A DNA stretch of 64,000 nt. Source: Brachionus plicatilis (taxonomy: Eukaryota > Rotifera > Eurotatoria > Ploima > Brachionidae). Position numbers and translations under genes: made by a program. A model generated the notes under the pieces. The model saw nothing but the letters and a program-made list of their open reading frames with translations. It made no database searches and was not told the origin of the DNA. The DNA is taken from NCBI GenBank assembly GCA_010279815.1, contig QEOQ01000508.1, positions 6,290,904 to 6,354,903 on the forward strand, given 5' to 3'. Shown here piece after piece: positions 9,791-21,282 of this stretch. Within the stretch, counting starts at the first letter, position 1; each line of letters opens with the position of its first letter.

Positions 9791-11502
9791 GTGATCCGCA
9801 TTTTATATTTTACCTTATTTTACGGAAAATATTTTAAAGTTTGGTATTTTCTTCTTGAAAAACATTAGAGTACAGAATACAAAAATTCCTATTGAAAAAG
9901 ATGCTATCGATGAATTTAAAAATTTGATTTTAATTATCTTTAAATTAAGAAATACCTTTTTTCAAAGTTTTTTTAAAAAAAAATAAATTATGCATTTTAC
10001 TTTTCTTACGATATTTAACCATTATTTAGCCTAGAAAAATTGAATTTTACTCAATGCGTAAATTTGAGTAAACGACGAAAAATATCTCGTTTGAAAAATT
10101 TTCAAATTTTCAAATTTTAATAAAATCTTAGTTTTTTTGAAAAAAACATAAAAATTCTTTAATATTTTGGAAATTTTTGTTTTTACAAATATTTATGTAA
10201 AATATTGAAATTTTTCTAGTGTTGGTGTCCGCGCAAGCGGACAGTAAACGGACCAAATTTCTAAAACCGTAAGGGTGACCGTATTAACCGGACAGTTTTT
10301 TACGGGCTGGCTTTGGCCCATGTTCTTTAGCGGGCTACTTTTTGGCCCGTTTACTTACCATTTTAACTTAATAAAAACACATTTTTAAATATTTTTCAAA
10401 AACTTAGATTTTAGCGACTTTGAATTAACTATTAATAACTACCCTGAACGGAAAATATTCAAATAATAAATTTTACATAAAAATAAAAAATGATTTTCAA
10501 GTCTGTTTATTGAAGAATATTTAAAAAATTAATTTATAAATTAATTATTAAGAAAATATATTTTTATTAAATTCAAAACTAACCCGCCAAAATTCGAACT
10601 TAGACCGCCCATTTAAACTTAGACGGTTATTAAACGGGCCAACAAATGCTAGAAACCGTCCGTCTTATGGACCGGTTAGCTCTGACCGCATCCAACACTA
10701 AATTTTACCTTATTTTACGTAAAAAATGGTAAATTTATGATTTTTTACTTTGGCAAATTGTAAAACTATCCGGTTTTTTTTATCCCAAAAAAAAATAACA
10801 AAATTATCCCGTTTATTTTCAGAAATATAAATATATATATTATAATTAATTTAATATTTGAAAAAAATTAAATTCACCAGAAAAATTTACTACTCCTAAT
10901 AGTAAAGATAACTTGAATATCTGTCCAAAAAATCCAGGTCTATTCTTTGATTTTCCTCAGTTCTAATTTTACTGCTTTTGCTAATTCTCGGTCCATTTTT
11001 GATACACGTTGTTAAAAGTGTCATTTTTCGCCCATAACCTCTTTTCTTAATTCTTGATATTCAAATCTTTTAAACCTTTTATTCTCTCAGCAATTGCTCT
11101 TTCAACACGTTCTTGCTCATCTCGTTTGGCTTGTCTCATTTTTTATAAATTCTCACTTTTTATAAGCGACTCAATTACATTAAAAAAATAATTATTATTA
11201 CTCAAATCTAATTCAGCTGAATAAGTTGCTAAGTGTCTAACAATTTTAGCAACCCAAATAAATAAATGAAAAATTCCTGACATAATTTCAAAGCAAGAAA
11301 TTCATGTAAAAATCTTGCTAAGAAAATAAGATAATTTTTTTTAAAATAAGAAAAAGGACAATTTTCTTATTTTTTTTCCGGTTAAAAAAAAAACGGAATG
11401 ATTTTACTGTCTGCAAATATACCAAAATTTAATATTATGCGTAAATTATGAAAAATTTACCATTTTTACGTAAAATAAGGTAAAATACAAAATGCGGAAC
11501 AC
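9791..11502. mobile_element. ~1.7-kb TIR DNA transposon relic with nested MITE and degraded minus-strand ORF
   Basis: The left terminus (9791-9824, GTGATCCGCATTTTATATTT...) and the reverse complement of the right terminus (11469-11502, GTGTTCCGCATTTTGTATTT...) match at about 32 of 34 positions. A third copy of the inner part (TTTTACCTTATTTTACGTAA) occurs at about 10702, directly after a nested GC-rich MITE (10218-10703). On the minus strand at about 10930-11265 there is a degraded frame that includes a Lys/Glu-rich helical stretch (MRQAKRDEQERVERAIAERI) with one upstream in-frame stop and a later frameshift. I see no recognisable transposase catalytic domain. Superfamily unknown. Confidence 0.6.
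10218..10703. mobile_element. nested GC-rich MITE, TIR GTGTTGG, TA target duplication
   Basis: The segment begins TA-GTGTTGGTGTCCGC and ends GACCGCATCCAACAC-TA, so the TIR is GTGTTGG(N)TGCGG-like with a TA dinucleotide on both sides. Inner segments also pair: GGCCCGTTTA on the left with its inverse TAAACGGGCC on the right. The ends are strikingly G+C-rich (CGGAC, ACCGT, GGGCC words) compared with the surrounding DNA. TA target sites point to a Tc1/mariner-type mobiliser, which is inference. There is no ORF. Confidence 0.6.
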
Positions 11503-11789
11503 CAATGTAGTTAACTTCTCTTGTGCTGAATTTCTAAATAAAACCATAGAATTTACGATAAAAAAAAAGTGAGCAGATTCGTTTTTTATTAATCAAAAAG
11601 AATCTTTTGACAAATTAGAATGCATATTTAAATAAGCGAAATATTAAAACAAAAGTTAATTGGACATTTCTTAGTTATTTAAATTTTATTCATTTAGATC
11701 TTATATTTTTTAATTTTTTTAAATTAAAAAAAAAATACACAAAAAGACAAAATCATCATTGTTTTTCTTTTCCCGAGTTGAAATTATTT

Positions 11790-12004
11790 NNNNNNNNNNN
11801 NNNNNNNNNNNNNNNNNNNNNNNNNNNNNNNNNNNNNNNNNNNNNNNNNNNNNNNNNNNNNNNNNNNNNNNNNNNNNNNNNNNNNNNNNNNNNNNNNNNN
11901 NNNNNNNNNNNNNNNNNNNNNNNNNNNNNNNNNNNNNNNNNNNNNNNNNNNNNNNNNNNNNNNNNNNNNNNNNNNNNNNNNNNNNNNNNNNNNNNNNNNN
12001 NNNN
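11790..12004. other. assembly gap (215 N)
   Basis: A run of N, followed directly by a 22-base poly-A run at 12005-12026. The homopolymer probably broke the assembly. The gap lies about 60 bp beyond the PRDM13 stop codon, in its presumed 3' UTR or downstream flank. Confidence 1.
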
Positions 12005-12065
12005 AAAAAAAAAAAAAAAAAAAAAACTATAAGCACCGCAACAATGTAAAATAATAAGACCCGGT

Positions 12066-15000
12066 CTATTCTTCATCATTTTCATCAATGTTAATCTCTT
12101 CATCCTGGTCTAGGTCATCATTTTGGTAAGTGGCATCCAAATTGCCGGAATGCCTCGATATAATATGTCTATCCAGGTCTCGTTTGCGCACCAATATCTT
12201 GGCACAGTAGGGGCACCTGTACGGCGTTTCGCCCTGAGAGTGAAGCCGAACATGCTTGTTCAAGTTTGACGGGTCGCTGAATGGTCTCGAACACACCTTG
12301 CACTTGAGCGGCTTGTAGCCAGTGTGGGTCCTCAGGTGAATTTTGAGGCCGTACTTTCGATTGTAAACCTTACCACAAAACAAGCACACGTGAGTCTTTT
12401 TCTGCTTGCCCATTTCGTCGGCCATGTTCAGCTCGACAGTTTGGGTTCCGTCCAGCATGGTTATTTTCCAGTCAACTCCTGCTGCTGCGAGCTGAGCGGG
12501 GTCGTGCTTGCCAGAGTCGTGGCTGATTGAGACGGGCGACGAGGACGACGAGCGAGAGGACAGTGCCTCGGTCTTCTGTTCGCTCACACTGCTGAATGTG
12601 GAGTGGATGTTTTTGAAGGAAAAGCTGGACGTGGACGAGCAGCTGGACGACGAAGAGGGCGGCGGCGGCGGCGTACTCTGCTTTTGCAGCTTGAGTCTCT
12701 TGCCGCACATGTCGAACAAAAAGTGGCTCTTGAGCATGTGAGGCTGGTGGAAGTCGAAGGAGCAGAATTTACAATGGGCCGAGCTCATTTCGGCAAAGTG
12801 GTCTATTCCCAGTATGGACTTGGCCAGCTCGCTTTCTACCATCGAGCTGAACCATGCCAAGAGAGGGTCGCCCTTTTTTATCGGCTTTATGGCCCGATAG
12901 TAGAGCATGTTGTTTGTCTGGCTGCGGCACAGCTCCAGATTTTGCTCGCCGCGGTTTCTTGACGCGTATATGCAGTTGGTCCACTCTTGATAAAGGCCCG
13001 GTCCGACAATGCAACCGTTCAGCTCGTGTACCTAGACAAAAAAGAGATTAGGATTTTGTCGCTGCGTGAAATGCGAGCCGTAAAATGCGATTAAATAATG
13101 CACTCAACTGAAGTCAGAGCTCAAGGCCCACTTGACAATATTTAAGCCCATGTAAATCAACACTGTTCACACTTATTCCAACATTGGCCACACAATCTAA
13201 TAGCACACTTATTTTTGTTTATTCAAGACGATGATTAATATTAGTTTCAAGTGGGTCTAGGCTATTATATGAGTATTTGCGTTTGGAGTTAATTGTTTTT
13301 AATTTTTCTTTATTTTTTTAATAGAATTAAAGATTTATATTTGCTGAACAATTTCAAGAGAGGACAGAAAGAAAAACAAATTTCCTACTGATTAGATCAA
13401 ACACAGGTGAATCATTGGCCAAGCGTTTCTATTAATGACCCGAGAGCTCTAAGTTGTTTTTGTTGCTGAGTGCATTAATCGGACGATGGAGTGAACTAAA
13501 ACGTTCAAATATTACTTAATCTTAAGCAAACATTTTGTCTAATACTCTCAATCGGACCGCTGCATTTAGCCCATTTAATTGATTGAATAAATTTTTGAAT
13601 TTAAATTTTTTTTTTTTAAATAAAATTTTTGAATTTAAATTTTTTTTTTTTTAAATAAAATTTTTGAATTTAAATTTTTTTTTTTAAAAAAATTCAAATA
13701 GACCATGTGAAAACTTGGCACAAAAATTAGAGTAAAAATTGAAAACCGAGATAAATGTTCTCACAAATTTTAATTGTTAAAATTGTTTTTTGTATTTCGA
13801 TGCACAAATTTAAAAGAATTTAAAAATATGAAAAAAATATCTAACTTATTTTAAGTATTTTCCGATTAAAATTTTTGATTTCATTGATAAATGTACAAAG
13901 TTTTCTCAACGTCATTCAGATATTTTTAAGAATTTTCCTAGATTTGATTTATCGTTTTATAAAACAGGAAAAAAGCTAAAAATTAATCCAAATCAATTTA
14001 ATTTTTAGGTTTAGTTACGCTAAAAAAATCAATCAATTTTCAATTTTTCAATTTTCAAAAAAATCAATTTTTGAAATAATTCAATATTTTTGTTGCCTTG
14101 AACTCTCTATTTTTTAATTAAGTTCTTAAAAATATTGGGAATAAAAAAATAATCTATTTAATCTATTTAATTTACTTAATGAAATTGTCATTATACCAAA
14201 GGCCGCTCATTATTATCTACATTATGTCGCTTAAAATAAAATCTGAATAAAAGAATTTTTTAAAGAATTTAAATTTTTTTTCCTCTGAAATGTCTTTTTT
14301 ATTCGAAAAAAGTCAAAAAATTCATTTAAAATCATTTAATTTCCTTGATAAAATTATTATTATTCTATAGGTTGCTACATTATATTACGCTTAAAAAAAC
14401 TAAGATTAAAATAAAATTTAGTTTAATCTTTTAAAAGAATCTAAATTTATTTCTTTGAACTGTTACGCTTTTAAAACTCGAATTTTTTTAATCTAAATAA
14501 ATTTTTATTTAATACGCCTGATGTTGTTAAATTCTTCAAAATTTTAAATTCACTTTTACCTTGAACTTTTTTTTAAATTTAAATTTTTTTTCTAATTTTA
14601 ATGTGAATGTTTTTATACTTTTATATTTTCTTATTTCTTTATAACTAAAATCTGGATCCTTAGAGTGTCAAATATTAGCCTGAGCTTTACCAATCATTCA
14701 AAATAGATGGCTATTAAGGCTCAGACCTAAAATAAAACACCCATCCAGCAGAATTTGAACTTAAAATGATCTAGCTAAAAAGACAGACTAAAATAGTTAC
14801 AAAAATTAATTCAAACAAAAAAAATTGTTTTTTTTTCTTTAATTTTTTGAATTAGTCGGATAAAAAATTTAAATAAAATTAATTTTTTTACGGCTCTAAT
14901 GAATAGGCAAGGATTTAAATTTTGAAATAAAAAATTGTGTCCAGTGAACGCCTTACCATGATTTTGATATGATCGGACTTGTTGTTTATGAATCGTCGGG

Positions 15001-15185
15001 CGAGCAGTGTGACAGGCACTTCGTAAAGCAGGTAGACTTGGGCGTCCATGTTTATGTCGCTACCAGCTGACGTGACAAATTGATTGTGGTAAGCAAACGT
15101 TTGACTAAACATAATAGGAATTGGTTTTAGCAAACAATTAATTGCTGAAGTTTCCATCGTTTTGTGTGTCACTTGTACAACTTGT
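12066..15185 (-). CDS. PRDM13: PRDM13-like PR/SET-domain zinc-finger transcription factor, 3' two exons seen
   Basis: The last exon (12066-13031) encodes the end of a PR domain (EWTNCIYASRNRGEQN, then YYRAIKPIKKGDPLLAWF), a first degenerate finger (CKFCSFDF...), a low-complexity P/S linker, and three C2H2 fingers. The second finger set (KVYNRKYGLKIHLRTHTGYK, CKVCSRPFSDPSNLNKH, then RKRDLDRH) is very close to vertebrate PRDM13, a nuclear regulator of neuronal fate. The protein ends in an acidic tail. The upstream exon (14957-15185, donor ATG|GTAAGG, phase 0) adds the start of the PR domain (SDHIKIM joins VHELNGC in frame). Exon 12066-13031 is much more G+C-rich than its surroundings. The initiator exon was not found, so the 5' end is incomplete. 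The 1.9-kb intron (13032-14956) is A+T-rich. Confidence 0.85.
13588..13690. repeat. ~39-bp tandem repeat, three units
   Basis: Three consecutive units of a pattern AAATTTTTGAATTTAAA followed by a T-run and AAATAAA. It lies inside the long PRDM13 intron. Confidence 0.7.
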
Positions 15186-17850
15186 CTAAAAAGTTCAAAT
15201 AAAAAGGTTTGAAAAAAAGGTTTTTATTTTTTAGAAAATTTTAGGTTCGCAAAAAATCAGGATGAGCAAATTTACAGAATCCGTATAAATCGAACAAAAT
15301 AAAAAAAATTAATTTTTTTATTGGACCAAAATCAGTAAATGAATTTCATTAAGCTTAATTAGCATCCAATCAGTGTTGATTTGAGCGAATGTAAATTTTG
15401 TCAACTGGTCTCTAAGTTATCTTGATTTTGCTCAGATCGAATCGAACAAGATTTTTCGATTCTCACAGCCTTATCTGACTTCCTTTAACCAAAAATTACA
15501 GTGAACACAAAGCGCTCTCTAGTCCTAATAACTCGTTTTGACTATTCCAAATCTGAAATTAGCCAAAATGAGTTTCTAAGATTCTTAGATTATTTCTATT
15601 TGACTAACTTGAATTGCTAAACACATATTTACCTGATTTGTGTTCGAGTAGTAACAGAATAGATGCATTTAAATAAAACTATCATGATATGAGTAGCATC
15701 TTTAAATGCTACGTATTTACCTCTTTAAATCCGAGTTATTTTCTTATTAAACACTTGAAATGTTCATTTAATCAGTAAAATTGGCTCATCTACTCAAAGT
15801 CACCAAGACAAAATAAAAAAAGTTTATTCAAAATTTTTTTTTTATTAAGACTAAAAAATCAAGCATTCAAATAGTTGTTTTAATCATCTGTCCAATTTTA
15901 ATAATGAGATTTTCTAATTTGAAAAACAACAAATTTAAATTGATTCTGATTCTTTTAAAAAGTTGGCTTATTTGCTTATTTGTTCAAATCATGGTTTAAA
16001 AAATTGGGAGATGTGCATTTTTAGTATCTACTTGCCAGCTCAGAACCAAGCCCATCACTGTAGATTTTAATTTTTAATTTTTTTTTAATTTTTTTTCATT
16101 TCGATTTATTAGAAATCACTTAAAGCAATTTCAATTTCTATTACAAACATTAATCAGTTTTGCCAAGATTAGAGACTAAAGATATATTTAAGTAAAACAG
16201 TTTATTATGTTTTAATCACTGTCAGTCCCCGTATCAGGTAAGGAAAAATAAATAAAATTTTATTTTCGATGGCTCATTATTTCCAATGGAACTTTTCTCT
16301 AGTTATTGTGGAAATCTTGACCTAAAATCATTATTCCAAAATTTTATTGATAGCCTCATTGTGAGAGTAAATACAAAAAGTAATAAGTGTAAAAAAAAAT
16401 TAAAAAAATTATTCGGAACCATGGTGATCCCTTAAGGACTAGATAAAACAGGTAAAATTTCAGGTTTCCCTTTTATTAGAAAAAATAAAGACCAATTTTT
16501 TTAAATTTACTTCCCTTTGAGATTATGTTCATTTAATGCATATTTTTTTGGTAAAGATAATAGAATTAAGTCAAATGTCCTTTTGATAATTTATCTAAGA
16601 GTTTAGTTCAACTTTTTTAAAATTTCTGCTGAAATATAATAATAAAATAATTAAAATTTTATTGTAAATTTTTACAAATATTTTCCATAAATTTTAAATT
16701 ACGAATTTAAAGTCAGAAGTTTGATTCTTATTTAATGTTTTGAAATTTAGCATTTCTGGAACCTTTGATTCACATCAAGTCAGAAATTTATGGACTTAAT
16801 TAACTTTTTTTATTTTTGAAGAAATTTTTTTAAAAAAAGTTGCTCGAAAAGAACGATTAAGATTGATTCTAAAAAGTTTGGATGATTTCCCGCAAACTAC
16901 TATATATATTTTTTAAATAATATCAGCAAATTTGCTGATAAATTATGCTGTGAAAATTTAACAAAATATTTCCTTCTTTAGAAAAATAAAAATTAAAGTT
17001 AAACAAAATATTCTAAAAATAGGATTTAATTTTTCATGTTGTTATATAAACAAATCTTTAATTTCTTCTATAAATCAATCAAATCAATAATTAAATTAAA
17101 ATTTAATTCATGCATAATTTTTTTTTTTTCACGGACATCAAAAACTTATTTTGGGTTAAAATTTAGGTAGAAACAGTATATTATGGTAATTTGAAGACAG
17201 TTGCAATTTTTTGTGAATCTTTTTTTCATTTTTTATTTAATTTTTTAAAAGTAAGAAATATTTTGTTCATTTATACTGAATTTCTAGTGATTAAATCGAA
17301 TTAGTTTTTTGGACACAAATTTAAACTTAAAAAATACAAAATTTGAAAATTAGTTAAATTCAAAAGCTATCCATTAATAAATTAAAATTTAAAATTTATA
17401 AATAAATTATTAGCTTTACTTAAATTTGAAAAGCAATTTAAATTTTAAATAAATTCAACTAATAATTTAAAATAATCAAAACTAAAATTAGATATTTGAA
17501 AAATTAGACAATTTGTTTTTTTTTATTCCTGCAAAGTTTAATCAGAACAACTATTTTCTGGTACCGCGACAAGTGCATGGGGACTGTCGTAATAAAATAA
17601 GTTTTGAAAATGCATGTTGATTGGCCAAAATATGGCAAATTTTTCGAAAAAATTTTTTAATACAATTATTTTTTTCTTTTCAAATATTATTTAAAATGTT
17701 TTAAAGATTCAATTTTTTGATCAAATTAATTCTAATTTTTGAAATAAATCAAATTTTTGCTTTTTTTGCACCGGTTGAGTTTGCATCTTGAAGTTTATGA
17801 TCAAAAAAATCAGATCAAATAGTATTAGTTATAACTTATGAATGGTATTT
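15186..17850. other. A+T-rich region upstream of the known PRDM13 exons
   Basis: About 2.7 kb with no ORF or repeat I can support. Because the first PRDM13 exon is missing, this region may be intron or promoter of that gene. Confidence 0.4.
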
Positions 17851-17856
17851 GATTAA

Positions 17857-18056
17857 ATCTCTCTAGAAAATACAAAATAAAGCAGCAAACATTCTAAATA
17901 TTAGTTGTGGCTCTGCAAAAACTCTGCATTTAGCAGTAAAATGCACGTTATTATAAAGTATTCAATTCAACTGCGCAATTTAATTGCACAGTTTTTGTAG
18001 AGCTTCATCTAATATTTTGCATGTTAGTTGCATCATTTTTCATTTTGCAGAGAGAT
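17857..18056. mobile_element. candidate MITE, TIR ATCTCTCT
   Basis: The left end ATCTCTCTAGAAAATACAAA and the reverse complement of the right end ATCTCTCTGCAAAATGAAAA are inverted repeats. The similarity continues imperfectly for about 49 bp per arm (roughly three quarters identity by eye). Length is about 200 bp, with no ORF and no obvious target-site duplication. The words CTGCAAAAA recur near 24040 and 49375. Confidence 0.5.
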
Positions 18057-18114
18057 CTAATGATAAAAAATCATATAATAAAATAAAATATTAGAAAATA
18101 AATTTTTAGCAGAA

Positions 18115-18430
18115 ATGTTTAAAAGTCACAAGTATCAAGTCAAGTCAAGGTCCGGACTTTTTTTTTTAAATTTTCTTTCAAAAGTCCAAGTCCAGGCTTT
18201 AAGATTTTGAATACTGAAGAAGAATTGGGTAGACATTTATGCTAAAATTGCAAAAAAATTCTGATATTTATTTATTTAATTCATTATAAAAATTCTGATA
18301 TATGGCAAATCTATTGCATTAGACAACCCAAGAGTAAATAAATTTTTTGATATGAAGCCTGATTTAGCAATTTAAAAAAAAAGTCCGGACTTAGACTTTT
18401 TTTTTGGGACTTTAAACAACTCTGATTTTT
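18115..18430. mobile_element. hAT-like non-autonomous element, degraded copy
   Basis: The left end GTTTAAAAGTCACAAGT and the right end GGGACTTTAAACAACTCTG are the ends of the clean element at 19597-19710, here about 315 bp apart with extra internal sequence. Internal words AAGTCCGGACTT and GGACTTAGACTT are shared. Confidence 0.5.
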
Positions 18431-18719
18431 AGTTAATAAAATTTTAAATATTTTATCCGGACTTTTTTTTTAATACTGAAATATTGTCTTCGTTAAAGGT
18501 CGGATCAGAGCTAACTTAGATATTCAAAGTTCAGTTAAATTTGATAATTCAATACGATCATCTTGTTAATTATGTATTTTAAGCACTAAAGACCGGAAAA
18601 TTTCTCCGACTTTTTTGTTAGCACTTTTTTTCCTTTTTTTTTACATGAAAATAAAAATATTTTTAAACAAAGATTAATTATTTATTGTATTTTGTTAATT
18701 TATTTATTTATTTATTTTA

Positions 18720-18915
18720 TTTAATATATAATTTAGAGGGAATAGTTCCTCTTGGCAGCTCCGAACGGCGTAGTGCCTTCTTTTCAGCCAGCCTGTTAGG
18801 AATATTTTGTAATTAATTATTATTATTATTATTAATTTCAGCCTCATAGGCAATTTAAAATTGAATAAAAAAAAAATAAAAAAAAATAAAATAAAATAAA
18901 ATAAAATAAAATATA
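18720..18915 (+). repeat. probable LINE 3' tail followed by (AAAAT)n
   Basis: A non-A+T-rich segment (containing GGCAGCTCCGAACGGCGTAG) runs into a TTATTATTATT tail at about 18817-18834 and an (AAAAT)n low-complexity tract at 18867-18912. This is the pattern seen at the 3' end of the other LINE copies here, but no coding part is attached, so it is probably a 5'-truncated insertion. Confidence 0.4.
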
Positions 18916-19189
18916 ATTTAAGTTAAGTTACATTTTGTTATTTTAGATTCTATTTAAATATAAAATTCTAAGGAATGATAAAACATATTGAATAAAAAGT
19001 AACATAAGGGCACGAAAAATCTTCTTCGGACTTTAAGTGTTATATTTTTTATTTTTACATTATTTCTAATAATTCAGATGCATTAAATTTTAAACTGTAC
19101 TTTTTATTTTGTTCATTTCATTTTTTTTCAGGTAATTAAATATTTAAAAAGAAAAATTTAGATAAAAATGAGCAGCTATTTTGATAAGC

Positions 19190-20830
19190 ATATGGTTAAA
19201 CTAAAAAACAGGCCCTGGTATAGATTCTAGGAGACAAATTTTAAGAGTGATTTTTAGGCCAGACATAATTGAGGAATATCTGTCCATGTTAAACCCTGAA
19301 AAAACTCCTGAACCGGATACAATGCATTTTTTGCTACTAAAAAAATGCTATAAAGAAGTCTCATTCTCGCTTTTATTAATATTCATAAAATCGTTTAAAG
19401 ATGGTTAACTATCAAAATTATGGAAAGCAAATGTATATCCTATACATAAAGTGGTTCAAAAATGAACATAAAAAATTATAGACCGGTTCCAATTACTACA
19501 ATAGTCGGAAAGATAATGGAAAGAATGCTAAGAGACGAAATAATGAACTATTTACTAAAATATGACTTAATTTCTAATAAACAGCATGGGTTTCTCCGAG
19601 AGTTGTTTAAAAGTCACAAGTCTCTAGTCAAGGCCAAGTCCGGGCTTTAAATTTTTTTTTTTTTATATAAAGTCTGGACTTGGACTTTTTTTGGGACTTA
19701 TAACAACTCTGGTTTCTCTCTAACAGATCATGTGCCATAAATCTAATAGAGTTCATTGATAAAGCAACTTATGAATATGAAAGAGGCAAAAATAATGACA
19801 TTGTGTATACAAAAAGTTATTTTAGGTAATGATGCATCCAATTTGGAGGTAGTTACAAGTGGAGCACCACAATGATCCGTTCTTGGTCCAATCCTTTTCA
19901 TCATTTTTTTCAATGATCTCCTCGAGAGCTTCAATAGTTTCTGTCTTGGACATGCTGATGACTTGAAATTAATTGGTCTATCCAAATTCCAGAACGTAGG
20001 ATCATTAGAACTTCAGAAAGACCTCGATCTCCTAATGGCATGGACAGATAATTTGTCAACAAATCTAAATTTGAACAAATGTAAGGCTATCTATCTAGGC
20101 GAGAGAAAATAGAAAGCCAAATACTTATTATCAAACCAAAATATATTTCATTTCCTAGAAAAGATGACAAAAGAAAAATATTTAGGTATCAAACAATTTA
20201 CTGCAGCAGCCATGAAACTTAACCGAATACTCGGTCTAATAAGAAATTATTTTAAGAACCAATTATTAAGATTTCTCTCTACATCACTTGTGAGATCCCA
20301 TCTGGAGTATGCAGTAAGAACCTGGAGTCAGTATTTAAAAACAGACATTAAAATTCTTAAAAAAGTACAATGAAGAGCGACCAAACTGATTGATTCTACT
20401 AAAACCAACTCCTACGAAGACAGATTAAAATACTTAGACCTTACGAGTCTTGAGGATCGTCATTTAAAGGGAGACCAAATTCAAATATACAAAATTTTAA
20501 ATAGCTTTGAAAATGTATCGTTAACAAATGGTATTAATTTTCCTTGTACTGTAAAAAACCTAAGAAGACCACATGACAATAGACTTTTCCGAGAAATAAA
20601 TCGCTGAGGCTCATTGAGACATAATTTGTTAACAAATCGCTGTGTAAAATTATGGAAAAGTTTATCAGTGAATGAAAACAACTTCAATCTTTGGAATGGT
20701 GAAAACATATTCTCTCAAAGTCTTACAGTTAACAAGGCTAAATGCTTTTGAGCTTTATTGTAGATATAAATATCTATACTACCACTACTACTACTATTAT
20801 TACTACTACTACTTCTACTACTATTCTTTA
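19190..20830 (+). mobile_element. non-LTR retrotransposon (LINE) fragment with degraded reverse transcriptase
   Basis: The plus strand encodes reverse-transcriptase blocks in order, interrupted by stops and frameshifts: an N-terminal block near 19260-19400, NYRPVPITTIVGKIMERML (from 19471), KQHGFL, GKNNDIVY, the VLGPILF block (about 19880), a mutated catalytic box HADDLKLIG (about 19955; the usual first residue is Y or F), then LVRSHLEYAVRTWSQYLK and a C-terminal thumb-like region ending near 20750. It ends in a (TAC/TTA)n-type microsatellite at 20770-20825, as in CR1/jockey-group LINEs with short tandem tails. A hAT-type MITE (19597-19710) splits the RT. It is inactive. Confidence 0.8.
19597..19710. 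mobile_element. hAT-type MITE with 8-bp target-site duplication
   Basis: GGTTTCTC is duplicated exactly on both sides (19589-19596 and 19711-19718). The element ends are CGAGAGTTGTTTAAAAGTC and, on the complement, AGAGTTGTTATAAGTCCC. An 8-bp duplication with AGAGTTG-type ends is the signature of hAT transposons. It is 114 bp long and non-coding. Removing it together with one duplication rejoins the LINE frame (HGF|LSNRSCAINL), so the hAT insertion came after the LINE. Confidence 0.8.
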
Positions 20831-21282
20831 AATGCATAAATACATGTCGCAGCCGACAAAGTCTTGATTTAATTTCAGCTGAAACGATAACTAATAAAAC
20901 TTCTAAAAGTCCACCGATTTGATACTATTTTCATTTTATTCAGAATAGATGATTTTTGATTCATTAAAAAATTTCTTTTTTAAAACATTTGACTTAATTT
21001 CGAGACCAACGTGGATGTCTGAAATTGATCACTGATGCTGTAAAGCTTAGTCTTACGAGAGAAGTCTTATTAAAAAAATCAAAATTAAAAAAAGCCGATT
21101 GTGTTCGATGGAATAAGAAAATAGTTCTTTCTTTTTCTAAAACTTTTTTCTAGATCTTTGAATTGAATGGTACAAAAAAAGGAAAATTGAGTAAAATTTA
21201 ATTATTTTATTAGTTTATTTTAAAGAAAAAGCGTTAATCTAAAAGTTTACATACACTTAAAATTTATTAAAAAACCAAATTT
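20831..21282. other. intergenic stretch and POFUT1 3' flank
   Basis: No gene or repeat recognised. Confidence 0.4.

Noticed and set aside
11719..12103. ORFs spanning the N run
   Set aside because: They are artefacts of translating the assembly gap.
12324..13051. Several ORFs on both strands within the PRDM13 exon
   Set aside because: They are shadows in the G+C-rich PRDM13 coding exon; only the PR/zinc-finger frame has homology.
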